Shown in pieces: positions 33,475 through 41,756 of a stretch of DNA of 64,000 nucleotides. The notes under the pieces are model-generated. The model was given only the letters and a program-made list of their open reading frames with translations. It ran no database searches and was not told the DNA's origin. Position 1 is the first letter of the stretch, and every line of letters starts with the position of its first letter. The position numbers and the translations under genes are program-made. Source of the DNA: Occallatibacter riparius (GTDB lineage: Bacteria; Acidobacteriota; Terriglobia; Terriglobales; Acidobacteriaceae); assembly GCF_025264625.1 (NCBI RefSeq), contig NZ_CP093313.1:620001-684000 (forward strand). The letters are read 5' to 3'.

Positions 33475-35141
33475 GGTCGAGGTCCTCTGCACTGCGTGAT
33501 TTCACGGTAGATAGCCGTGTGTGGCTGCTGAGCAGCGTGGCGCTGGTGATTGGCGCGGGAGCGGCAGGGCTGGCGGTGTTCCTGCTGCGCGCGATTGCGT
33601 TTGCGACGAACCTGTTCTATTACCACCGGTTCAGCATTGCGATGGTTGGCCCGGCGGGGTCGACGTGGCCACACTGGGTGATGCCTGTAATCCCGGTGGT
33701 GGGTGGGTTGATTGTTGGATTCATGGCGCACTACGGCTCCGACAAGATTCGCGGTCACGGAATTCCGGAAGCGATTGAGGCGATTCTGTTGCGCGGAGCG
33801 CGCGTGGATCCGAAGGTGGCGGTGCTGAAGCCGCTGTCGGCTGCGGTGGCGATTGGGTCGGGCGGTCCGTTTGGCGCGGAGGGTCCGATCATTATGACGG
33901 GCGGCGCGTTCGGATCGCTGGTGGCGCAATGGCTGAAGCTGAGCGATGCGGAGCGCACGACGCTGCTGGTGGCCGGTGCGGCGGCGGGCATGTCGGCGAC
34001 ATTCTCCGCGCCGATTGCGTCGATTTTGCTGGCGGTGGAGTTGCTGCTGTTCGAGTGGCGGCCGCGCTCGCTGGTGCCTGTGGCAGTAGCCAGCGTGTTG
34101 GCGGGAACGCTGCGCATGTACTGGCTGGGGGCGGGGCCGCTGTTTCCGGTGGAGCTGCATGGGAAGCTTCCGCTGGAAGAGCTGCTGCTGGTGGCTGCAC
34201 CGCTGGGATTGCTGATTGGCGTGGCGGGCGCGCTGCTGAGCCGGTTGATGTACGGGTTGGAGGACCAGTTCGAGCACCTGGAGACGAAGCTCCGTATCCA
34301 CTGGATGTGGTGGCCGGCGATTGGCGCGATTGCGGTGGGCATTGGCGGCATCTTCTTTCCGCGCGGGCTGGGCGTGGGCTATGACAATATCGCCGAACTG
34401 CTGCGCGGGAACGCGACGGTGTATCTGATTGTTGGCGTGATCGCCGCGAAGTCGCTGATGTGGGCGTTTTCGCTGAGTTCGGGAACTTCGGGCGGCGTGC
34501 TGGCTCCGATCATGATGATTGGCGCTGCGATTGCGGAGGGCCTGGCGCAGTTGCTGCACCTGCCGGGCGACACGCAGGCAGTGTGGGCGCTGATGGGCAT
34601 GGGCGCAATGCTTTCAGGCGCGCTGGGCGTGCCGCTGACGGCGATTTTGTTTTCGCTGGAGGTAACGCATGGGTTCGAGGCGCTGCTGCCGCTGGTGCTG
34701 GCATGCATTGCGTCGTACCTGGCGACGTCGCTGCTGATGCCACGGTCAATTTTGACGGAGAAGCTGTCTCGGCGCGGCTATCACTTGTCGCGCGAGTACG
34801 GTGTTGATCCGCTGGAGACGATCACGGTTGCCGAGGTGATGACGCGGCTGGCGGAGAAAGACCAGGTGGCTGCTCCACCGGAGAACGAGATGCCGGAGAC
34901 GCTTGCCTTCACGGACGAGACGTGCCGCTCGGTGGCAGAAGCTATGGCTACCAATGGGGTGCTGCGCATGGAAGTAGTGGATCGCGAAAGCGGGCGCATG
35001 GTGGGCACGATTGGCGCGGCCGAGTTGCTGGCCGGGCGCAAGCGCGCGGTGCGGCGCGAGTCGGAGCGCAGGATCGCGTTTCAGTCGCTGGACGGGCACG
35101 GACGCGAAAACGAGAAGGAGAGCGACCTCGTATCCGGTTGA
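33471..35141 (+). CDS. ClC family chloride channel/transporter with C-terminal CBS-like region
   Basis: 556 residues, about 10-12 membrane helices. The ClC selectivity motifs are seen: GHGIPEAI near residue 93 (the Ser of GSGIP is His, as in some bacterial subfamilies), GPFGAEGPIIM near 129 with the gating Glu, and SGGVLAP near 340. After the membrane part comes a cytoplasmic tail with VAEVM and VVDRESGRMVGTIGAAELL, which reads as a shortened CBS region. It may be a chloride/proton antiporter or a channel. Coupled to marR by a four-base overlap. Confidence 0.9.
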   Translation: MRSRSSALRDFTVDSRVWLLSSVALVIGAGAAGLAVFLLRAIAFATNLFYYHRFSIAMVGPAGSTWPHWVMPVIPVVGGLIVGFMAHYGSDKIRGHGIPEAIEAILLRGARVDPKVAVLKPLSAAVAIGSGGPFGAEGPIIMTGGAFGSLVAQWLKLSDAERTTLLVAGAAAGMSATFSAPIASILLAVELLLFEWRPRSLVPVAVASVLAGTLRMYWLGAGPLFPVELHGKLPLEELLLVAAPLGLLIGVAGALLSRLMYGLEDQFEHLETKLRIHWMWWPAIGAIAVGIGGIFFPRGLGVGYDNIAELLRGNATVYLIVGVIAAKSLMWAFSLSSGTSGGVLAPIMMIGAAIAEGLAQLLHLPGDTQAVWALMGMGAMLSGALGVPLTAILFSLEVTHGFEALLPLVLACIASYLATSLLMPRSILTEKLSRRGYHLSREYGVDPLETITVAEVMTRLAEKDQVAAPPENEMPETLAFTDETCRSVAEAMATNGVLRMEVVDRESGRMVGTIGAAELLAGRKRAVRRESERRIAFQSLDGHGRENEKESDLVSG

Positions 35142-35226
35142 GCGGCTTCGAGTTCACTTCAGCCAGCGGTTGCGTTGGATGCGCGTCGCTGGCTAGACTT
35201 CTGAGCGTATCGAAAAAGGAGATTCT

Positions 35227-36108
35227 GTGCGCCTGTTCCGTGCGTCGTTCCCAGCGTGTGGTTTGTTGGCAATTGCTTTTGCCTTGTTCTCAATCTCAGC
35301 CTTCAGCCAGGCTGCGAACCGTGCGGGTATGCCTGCGCCGCCCAAGGCCAAGCAGGTGCATGTGAAGCATGTGCTGGTGATCGGGCAGACCAAGGGATTC
35401 GAGCATGACTCGATTTCGGCGGCGATGGCAGCCATCTACAACATGGGCAAGGAAAGCGGCCTGTGGGACACGATGCTGCGCACCGACACCGAACTGCTGA
35501 CGAAGAAAAACCTGGGCAACAACGCGAAGAACCTTAACTACTTCGATCTGATCGTGTTCACGAGCACCACGGGCGAGCTGGACATGGACGACAGCCAGAA
35601 AGCCGACATGATGTCGTTCATCAAGGATGACGGCAAGGGCTTTGTGGGGGTTCACGCAGCGCTGGATACGAATTACAAGTGGCCGGAGTATGGCGAGATG
35701 ATTGGCGGATGGTTCGACCAGCATCCGTGGATGACGTTCCAGGCGCCGATTATCAATGAGGATCCCGACTTCCCGGCGGTAAAGCATTTTCCGAAGGCGT
35801 TTGTGAAATACGACGAGATCTATCAGCCGAAGGAGTGGTCGCGCGACAAGGTGAACGTGCTGCTGAGCCTGGATGCGAGCAAGCTGGATTATGAGAACAA
35901 TCCGCGCGTGCACCGGCAGGATCACGACTTTGCCGTGGCGTGGAGCAAGATGTACGGCAAGGGTCGCGTGTTCTATTCGACGCTGGGGCATACGGAAGAG
36001 GCGTGGGATGATCCCGATATCAAGAAGATGTATTTCGAGGCGATTAAGTGGGCGCTGGGGATGACAGAGGGGTCGACGGCTTCGCACGCGAAAACCGCAG
36101 GGAAATAG
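35227..36108 (+). CDS. ThuA domain protein, exported
   Basis: 293 residues with a signal peptide (GLLAIAFALFSISAFSQ) and a ThuA-like (trehalose utilisation, glutamine-amidotransferase-like fold) domain: VLVIGQTKGFEHDS, FDLIVFTSTTGELD, GFVGVHAALD, then WSKMYGKGRVFYSTLGHTEEAW. A GTG start is used, set by AAAGGAGA nine bases upstream. Exported ThuA proteins are common in Acidobacteria and Planctomycetes near sugar oxidoreductases and are thought to act on carbohydrates, but no reaction is established. Followed by a good terminator. Confidence 0.88.
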   Translation: MRLFRASFPACGLLAIAFALFSISAFSQAANRAGMPAPPKAKQVHVKHVLVIGQTKGFEHDSISAAMAAIYNMGKESGLWDTMLRTDTELLTKKNLGNNAKNLNYFDLIVFTSTTGELDMDDSQKADMMSFIKDDGKGFVGVHAALDTNYKWPEYGEMIGGWFDQHPWMTFQAPIINEDPDFPAVKHFPKAFVKYDEIYQPKEWSRDKVNVLLSLDASKLDYENNPRVHRQDHDFAVAWSKMYGKGRVFYSTLGHTEEAWDDPDIKKMYFEAIKWALGMTEGSTASHAKTAGK

Positions 36109-36136
36109 GGACAAAGGAAAATAGGGAAACAAGAAA

Positions 36137-36165
36137 GCGCCGGGATCGATTCCGGCGCCTTTTTG
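36137..36165 (+). terminator. Terminator of the ThuA gene
   Basis: A 9-bp stem (GCGCCGGGA at 36137-36145; TTCCGGCGC at 36150-36158; one G-T pair) with a TCGA loop, then CTTTTTG. Confidence 0.85.
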
Positions 36166-36170
36166 TTGTG

Positions 36171-36182
36171 TGACTTATGTCA
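36171..36182. promoter_or_regulatory. CRP/FNR-type site TGAC-TTAT-GTCA
   Basis: Perfect palindromic half-sites, 51 bases before the 4Fe-4S protein start at 36234. It shares GTGAC-N4-GTC with sites at 42938, 43684 and 48232. Best candidate target of the CRP/FNR protein encoded at 42971. Confidence 0.6.
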
Positions 36183-36233
36183 TTGGGGATTTTGGGCGGG
36201 GTTCGTAGCCTCTTGATAGAAGAGGTTCGAACC

Positions 36234-37358
36234 ATGGCTACCCCGGTCGCAGTTCCGCATGAGGTCACAGAGAAGACAATTCGCGGCGAGAAGAAGAAGC
36301 TGGTTCGGCGCACGAAGCCGGATCGCTCGCAGCAGATCCGGCACTGGGTGCAGGGGCTGTTTGTCGCGCTGAATGCGTGGCTGGGGATTCAGTTCTACCT
36401 GTGGGTGCGGTACTACGAGCGCGGCGGGACAGGCTTGTATGTGCCGCGGCCGGCAGGGGGCGAAGGCTATCTGCCGATCGCAGGCCTGATGAACCTGAAG
36501 TATTTCGCCGTGACAGGGCACGTGCCGCAGGTGCATCCCGCAGCGATGTATCTGCTGGGCGCGTTTCTGCTGATGAGCATCCTGCTAAAGAAGGCGTTCT
36601 GCAGCTGGCTTTGCCCGGTGGGCACGTTTTCGGAATTTCTGGCGGCTGCAGGGCGGCGGATTTTTGGGCGCAATCTGCATCTGCCGACATGGGCGGATGT
36701 TTCGCTGCGCAGTTTGAAGTACATTCTGCTGGGATTGTTTGTGGCGGTGATTGGGGCGATGTCGGCTGAGGCGCTGCTGGGCTTCATGAATACGCCGTAT
36801 GGGCTGATGGCCGACGTGAAGATGCTGAACTTCTTCCGCGATGCGAGCATGACGGCGGTCGTGGTGCTGGGATTGCTGGTGCTGCTGTCGATGCTGGTGC
36901 AGAACTTCTGGTGCCGCTATCTGTGCCCTTATGGGGCGCTGATGGGGTTGGTGTCGCTGCTGAGCCCGGTGAAGATTCGCCGCGATGAAGAGGCCTGCAT
37001 TGACTGCGGCAAGTGCGCGAAGGTTTGCCCGGCATCGCTCAAGGTCGATCAGCTTGTGCAGATTCGCTCAGTGGAATGCGCTGCGTGCTTGCAGTGCGTG
37101 GCTGCGTGTCCGGCGGAGAATGCGCTGCAGTTTGCGCTGACGCCGCGCAAGGCGCAGACGGCCGCGCAACGGTGGTATCGGCGCGCGCTGTCACCGGTTG
37201 TGGTGACGTGCGTGATTGCGTACCTGTTCTTCGGAATTGTGCTGTATGCGCGGGTGACGAATCACTGGAAGACGGATTTGCCGCGCGAGGTGTATATGGA
37301 GCTCGTGCCGAATGCGGATCACCTGAGTCATCCAAGGTCGGTGAGTACGGGACAGTGA
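36234..37358 (+). CDS. NapH/NosR-like membrane protein with two 4Fe-4S ferredoxin sites
   Basis: 374 residues. Five or six membrane helices carry two C-x3-CP motifs (CSWLCPVGT about residue 122; CRYLCPYGA about 226), followed by a ferredoxin-type pair of 4Fe-4S clusters (CIDCGKCAKVCP; CAACLQCVAACP) and a final helix. This is the core of NapH and of the C-terminal half of NosR, without the NosR FMN domain. Such proteins move electrons from quinol or ferredoxin to periplasmic nitrogen-oxide enzymes or maturation factors. The start at 36234 is chosen over an upstream one because the earlier part overlaps the regulatory site. It is under a shared CRP/FNR-type site with the nitrogen-oxide genes downstream. 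Confidence 0.88.
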   Translation: MATPVAVPHEVTEKTIRGEKKKLVRRTKPDRSQQIRHWVQGLFVALNAWLGIQFYLWVRYYERGGTGLYVPRPAGGEGYLPIAGLMNLKYFAVTGHVPQVHPAAMYLLGAFLLMSILLKKAFCSWLCPVGTFSEFLAAAGRRIFGRNLHLPTWADVSLRSLKYILLGLFVAVIGAMSAEALLGFMNTPYGLMADVKMLNFFRDASMTAVVVLGLLVLLSMLVQNFWCRYLCPYGALMGLVSLLSPVKIRRDEEACIDCGKCAKVCPASLKVDQLVQIRSVECAACLQCVAACPAENALQFALTPRKAQTAAQRWYRRALSPVVVTCVIAYLFFGIVLYARVTNHWKTDLPREVYMELVPNADHLSHPRSVSTGQ

Positions 37359-37394
37359 AGTAAGTCGAGGGAATAGGGAGTAGGGAATAGGCTG

Positions 37395-37421
37395 AGGCGC
37401 TTCCATTGTGGAAGCGCCTTT
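37395..37421 (+). terminator. Terminator after the 4Fe-4S protein gene
   Basis: AGGCGCTTCC (37395-37404), loop ATTGT, GGAAGCGCCT (37410-37419), then TTC. A perfect 10-bp stem with a short T-tract. Confidence 0.7.
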
Positions 37422-37823
37422 CGCATCTCGGAGGTAACCACGTCCGCGAGCCTCACATAAGGACCGCATAAGGAGCTATGTTCGCCCAGTACCTGGAGTT
37501 ATTGGTCAGAAAACTGCAGATAATCACAGAGAGTCGTATGTGGATATGAGATTCCGTAGGTCCAATTCCGTTGGCACCGCGTTCACATTGCTGGCAGGGC
37601 AAATATTACCGCTTAGTAAATCCCTTTAACAGTGCTCTAAGTCTTTCTTCCCAAAATGGCACGGCGATTGCTCTCTACGGCCGTAGAAATAGCAGTTCCC
37701 CGGCCCCCTCGTGATCAAAATTTCCTCTTCTATTCGTTTTATTGGGTCTTTTCCACAGCAGCATCTTCCGCAAGCACTGACAAAAAGAAAAAACAACCAC
37801 CCCAAGACTTCTCTGGAGAATGT
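37422..37823. other. Long untranslated leader/promoter region of the TonB-dependent receptor gene
   Basis: No gene supported; an in-frame extension of the receptor frame to 37656 has no signal peptide at its head and is unlikely to be translated. GGAGAA at 37814-37819 is the ribosome-binding site of the receptor. No known riboswitch could be recognised. Confidence 0.6.
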
Positions 37824-40800
37824 ATGACGAAACGGGTATTCCGAATTACCCTGCTGTTCCTTCTGGTCTTGACCGCAGTCCCCCTTCATCTCCTAGCTCA
37901 GGCCACCGCCAGCGGTTCCGTTCAGGGAACCGTGACTGACCCATCAGCCGCAGTCGTGAGTGGGGCGGAGGTGACGATCACCAGCGTTTCGACAGACGCC
38001 AAACGCACCACTACCACCAACGCGACAGGCGGCTACCGCTTCGACCTGCTCCCGGCCGGCAAGTACAAGCTGCAGATCTCGTCCGCCGGATTCTCCACCG
38101 TGTTGCAAAACATCGAAATTCTGGTCGGCCAGACCGTCACTATCAACGTGGGGTTGAAGCCCGGGTCCACTACCCAGACGGTTGAAGTGAGCGCCGAGAG
38201 CGCCATCATCGATACGGCCAAGACCAGCGTCGGCGTCGAAATCACGCCCAGCGAAGTCCAGAACCTGCCCATGGTTGGACAGGACGCCGCGAACCTCGCC
38301 TACCTTGCCCCCGGCGTGAAGCAGACCGACTCTTATGACCCCACCAAGAACCGGTACGCGATCCTCTCGGTGAATGGCGACGGCGGCCGTAACGTGAACG
38401 TGACCGTGAACGGCGTCGACAACAAGGACAACACGGTCGGCGGCCCGGTCATGCAGCTTCCCCTCGAGGCCGTGCAGGAATATCACATCAGCACCCAGCG
38501 TTTCTCGGCTGAGAACGGCCGGTCTGAAGGCGCTGCCATCAACATCATCACCAAGAGTGGTTCGAACCAGTTCCACGGATCGGTCCTGGGCTTCTTCCGC
38601 GACACCAATCTGAACACCGACCAGAAGCAGCCCAACGGTGACGGTAAGACAACCACCTCCTCGCACCCCGATTACACCCGCCAGCAGTTCGGCGGCTCCA
38701 TCGGCGGCCCGGTCAAAAAGGACAGGGCGTTCCTCTTCTTTGCGATCAACCGTGAGCGCGAGCACCAGAACCTCGCCGAAGACCCCAGTGCCTATGCGCA
38801 ACTCGTCGCAGCCGCGCCCTTCTTCAATGCGGGCGGCACCAAGCTCGTTGATCCCGCGGCGGCCATTCCCCGCCCGTTCTTCGAGACCCGCTACAACGGC
38901 CGCGCCGACCTGATCATCAACCCGAAGAACAGCGCCTACCTCAGCTACTCCTCGCAGGCCAACAACAGCAACAACGACCAGTCGGACGGCACCGGCGATC
39001 TGAACAACGGTAACTTCACCGTCAATCACCTGCAGATTGCCAACTTCACCGTCAACTCCATCTTGAACGACACCACTGTCAACACCTTCACTTCAGGCTT
39101 CCAGTACTGGAACAATCTCATCGACAGCCACATCAGCTCACCGCTGGTGACGTTCCCGAACCCCGCTTCATTCGGCACGAACACGAACGTTCCCCAGCAG
39201 TCGTACCAGCGCAAGTGGCAGTTCAAGGATGACTTCTCCAAGGTGGTCGGCAAGCATACCTTCAAGGGCGGCTTTGACTACCTCTGGAACCCCGTCGAAG
39301 GTGGCTTCTTCGAGTTCAGCTCCACGCTGGAGATCGACTTCTCGGACAATCCCACGAATATCAACAACGCGTACGCAGATACCTTCTCCCACCCCGGCCT
39401 CGTCTCCGGCATGACCATCGCCAATGGCGACCCGACGTTCCAGGTCGCCACCAAGCAGCTCGGCTTCTATGGCCAGGATGACTGGAAGGTCACCCGCCAC
39501 CTGGAGTTGAGCCTCGGCCTGCGCTGGGATAAAGACTTCAACATGATTGGCGGGTCGGATATCAAGAACAGCCGTACCTATAAGGACCTCAAGATCGTCA
39601 ACAGCCCGATCTCTAATCCCTATGTCGACAGCGTCGCCCACGACGACAACCTCGACTTCAGCCCGCGCGTCGGCTTCGCCTGGGATATGAGCGGCAAGGG
39701 CAACCACGTGCTGCGCGGCGGCTATGGCATGTACTTTGGCAACGTGTTCCAGAACATCCCCTTGTTCATGGAGCAGATGTCCAATGCCACTGTTTTCCAG
39801 AGTGTGCTGAGCCTCACCAATTCCTGCCCGGTGGATGGAACGAAACCCTGCACGGGCGATCCGGTTCCTGGCACCACCAAGACCCTCGATCAGTGGCGCT
39901 ATGGCATCGACCCCATGCCGACCATCCCGCCGCCCTCGACCGAGTTGGCATCCCGCAGCGTCGGCCGCCTGATGGATCCCCACTACCGTAACCCGGTGAC
40001 CCAGGAGTTCAACTTCGGGTACACCTGGGCGATTAATCCGCGCACTGCCGTCGAAGCCGAATATGTGCACGTCCTCGGCCTCCACACCAACAAGACCATG
40101 AACATGGACCAGAAGATCCCGACGGGCACGGCCGCAGGCGATTGCTGCACGCGTCCGCTCGACCCTGCGTACGAGGCTTCGTCAATTCCCGAGCGCGTCC
40201 CCGCCAGCGTGCGTGTTGACTCCGCCATCGGCCGCGAGCACTACGACGGCATCAACTTCAGCTTCCGCGAGCAGATGGCCAACCGCTTCCAAGTCCAGGC
40301 GAACTACACCCTGGCATGGGCCTACGGTTACGGTTCAGGCGGCGGCTCGTTCCGCAACTATCCCAAGCTCTTCACGGCTCCGTTCGCAAGTTGGGAGTGG
40401 GGTCCGTCACCCAACGACGAGCGCAGCCACATCACCGTTTCCGGCGTGGTCAACCTGCCGTGGCGGTTTGACTTTGCTCCGATCCTCCAGTTCGGCACGG
40501 CGCGTCCGTTCGACCTGACCAACTCCTCCAATACCCTCAACACCGGCGGCGGCACTGGGGTCGGCGTGGTGGTGCCCAAGGCGACTCCGAAGGACTACTT
40601 CGCGTTCGCCGGAGACAATGCCGGCGCGCAGAACTGCTTCTACGGACTCGGCCAACAGGCGAGCTGCACGATCGTTCCCTACGATCCGCTGCGCGGGCAG
40701 GCGTTCTTCGAACTCGATACCCGCCTGGCCAAGAGCATCCTGATCAAGGAGCGGTACAACATCCAGCTCGTTGCCCAGGCGTTCAACCTCACCAATCGCG

Positions 40801-40937
40801 CCAACTATGGCAACAACTTCGGCAACAGCATCGGTTCGCCCGATACCTTCAACCACCCGGTGGGCTTTATCGGACCGTCGTCGACCATCATCCCGCGCTC
40901 CACGTGGGGCGAACTCGGCGCCCGCTTCAGCTTCTAA
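37824..40937 (+). CDS. TonB-dependent receptor with N-terminal carboxypeptidase-regulatory domain
   Basis: 1037 residues, the characteristic acidobacterial type of outer-membrane receptor. Signal peptide (ITLLFLLVLTAVPLHLLAQ), then a CarboxypepD-regulatory Ig-like domain (about 30-110: GSVQGTVTDPSAAVVSGAEV, GGYRFDLLPAGKYKLQI), a plug domain (about 130-240, SVNGDGGRNVNVTVNGVDN) and a long beta-barrel ending GARFSF with the terminal Phe needed for outer-membrane assembly. It transports a large substrate, probably an oligosaccharide or siderophore-like compound, using TonB energy. The start at ATG 37824 is set by GGAGAA and the signal peptide. Transcribed alone; a strong terminator follows. Confidence 0.92.
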   Translation: MTKRVFRITLLFLLVLTAVPLHLLAQATASGSVQGTVTDPSAAVVSGAEVTITSVSTDAKRTTTTNATGGYRFDLLPAGKYKLQISSAGFSTVLQNIEILVGQTVTINVGLKPGSTTQTVEVSAESAIIDTAKTSVGVEITPSEVQNLPMVGQDAANLAYLAPGVKQTDSYDPTKNRYAILSVNGDGGRNVNVTVNGVDNKDNTVGGPVMQLPLEAVQEYHISTQRFSAENGRSEGAAINIITKSGSNQFHGSVLGFFRDTNLNTDQKQPNGDGKTTTSSHPDYTRQQFGGSIGGPVKKDRAFLFFAINREREHQNLAEDPSAYAQLVAAAPFFNAGGTKLVDPAAAIPRPFFETRYNGRADLIINPKNSAYLSYSSQANNSNNDQSDGTGDLNNGNFTVNHLQIANFTVNSILNDTTVNTFTSGFQYWNNLIDSHISSPLVTFPNPASFGTNTNVPQQSYQRKWQFKDDFSKVVGKHTFKGGFDYLWNPVEGGFFEFSSTLEIDFSDNPTNINNAYADTFSHPGLVSGMTIANGDPTFQVATKQLGFYGQDDWKVTRHLELSLGLRWDKDFNMIGGSDIKNSRTYKDLKIVNSPISNPYVDSVAHDDNLDFSPRVGFAWDMSGKGNHVLRGGYGMYFGNVFQNIPLFMEQMSNATVFQSVLSLTNSCPVDGTKPCTGDPVPGTTKTLDQWRYGIDPMPTIPPPSTELASRSVGRLMDPHYRNPVTQEFNFGYTWAINPRTAVEAEYVHVLGLHTNKTMNMDQKIPTGTAAGDCCTRPLDPAYEASSIPERVPASVRVDSAIGREHYDGINFSFREQMANRFQVQANYTLAWAYGYGSGGGSFRNYPKLFTAPFASWEWGPSPNDERSHITVSGVVNLPWRFDFAPILQFGTARPFDLTNSSNTLNTGGGTGVGVVVPKATPKDYFAFAGDNAGAQNCFYGLGQQASCTIVPYDPLRGQAFFELDTRLAKSILIKERYNIQLVAQAFNLTNRANYGNNFGNSIGSPDTFNHPVGFIGPSSTIIPRSTWGELGARFSF

Positions 40938-40958
40938 TAACTCAACCCCCAACGCAGC

Positions 40959-40997
40959 AAAAGAATCGGCTGGAGCTTTGCTCCAGCCGATTCTTTT
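40959..40997. terminator. Bidirectional terminator between the receptor and hemerythrin genes
   Basis: A perfect 18-bp stem (40959-40976 with 40980-40997), loop TTT, bounded by A4 on the left and T4 on the right, so it can serve both converging genes. Confidence 0.92.
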
Positions 40998-41015
40998 CGC
41001 GAGGATGAGCAAGCG

Positions 41016-41555
41016 TTATGCGCGGCGCGCGCGGAATTCTTCGCCCATGGCTGCGAGGGTTTCGAGGTTGAGCATCTGGGCGGCGCGGGGGAAGACTACT
41101 TCCTCTTCCAGCTTGATGTGTTCGGTGTAGAGCTGCTTGAGCTTGCCGGTTGCGGCGGCGAGTTCTTCGTGTTGCGCTGGTGTGAGGCTGCCAGTGGCGA
41201 TCCAGGTAGAGTAGAGGGCGTCGACTTTGTCGTGCATTTCGGCTGCGTCGCGATGATCGTGTTCGAGGCCGTCGATTGCGCCGGCCTGATCGGTTGCGCC
41301 AGCTGCGCGCATGCGTGGGAATAGGGACTGCTCTTCATCGGCGTTGTGGCGGATACCGCCCACGCGGAAGTAGTTGAGCGCGGCATGGACGGCGGCTGTC
41401 TCTTCCTCGGAGAGGGCGCGGTTAGCGGCGCGATCGACCACCAGGCAGACGATATTGAGGAAGTGCTCGATGCGGCGGTGGCAATCCTTCAGCATGGCGA
41501 GGGGGTCGTCGAAACCCGCGTCAGGCTTGGCTCCGATTTGAATACCTTTGTGCAT
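41016..41555 (-). CDS. Hemerythrin-like di-iron protein
   Basis: 179 residues with a four-helix hemerythrin fold. Metal ligands are in place: DCHRRIEHF (about 25), HNADEEQSLFPR (about 77), LEHDHRDAAEMHDKV (about 100) and EHIKLEEEVVFPR (about 150). Bacterial members bind oxygen or react with nitric oxide and peroxide. It converges with the receptor gene and is followed upstream by the radical SAM gene of the nitrogen-oxide cluster; no GTGAC-N4-GTC site was found in front of it, only the palindrome at 41662. A role in nitric-oxide or oxygen sensing fits the neighbours but is inferred. Confidence 0.85.
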   Translation of the reverse strand: MHKGIQIGAKPDAGFDDPLAMLKDCHRRIEHFLNIVCLVVDRAANRALSEEETAAVHAALNYFRVGGIRHNADEEQSLFPRMRAAGATDQAGAIDGLEHDHRDAAEMHDKVDALYSTWIATGSLTPAQHEELAAATGKLKQLYTEHIKLEEEVVFPRAAQMLNLETLAAMGEEFRARRA

Positions 41556-41626
41556 CTGATTGCTCCAATGATAAAGATGCGCCGGAGAGGCGATGTGTTC
41601 ATGGGAGTGCTCAAAGGCATCCCTCA

Positions 41627-41681
41627 GGGGCTAAATCCCCGCACATTTTGTTGAGCTGATCGGCACGACTAAAGTCGTGCC
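41627..41681. repeat. Intergenic palindromes of the TAAA-centred family
   Basis: GGGGCTAAATCCCC (41627-41640) and GGCACGACTAAAGTCGTGCC (41662-41681). The second is identical to the elements at 31244 and 31287. Confidence 0.85.
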
Positions 41682-41756
41682 CTTTCACAAGGCCTGTTCC
41701 AGATGTTTTCCAGTTAGCTATGAAGCTGTGCTCTCTGAAGGCAGAAGCGATTTGGC

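Noticed and set aside
37656..37823. N-terminal extension of the TonB-dependent receptor
   Set aside because: It has no signal peptide of its own and would bury the clear signal starting at 37824, which has a good ribosome-binding site.
41662..41681. GACTAAAGTC core of the palindrome as another CRP/FNR site
   Set aside because: It is identical to repeats at 31244 and 31287, which do not flank nitrogen-oxide genes, and its half-sites are CGAC rather than TGAC.
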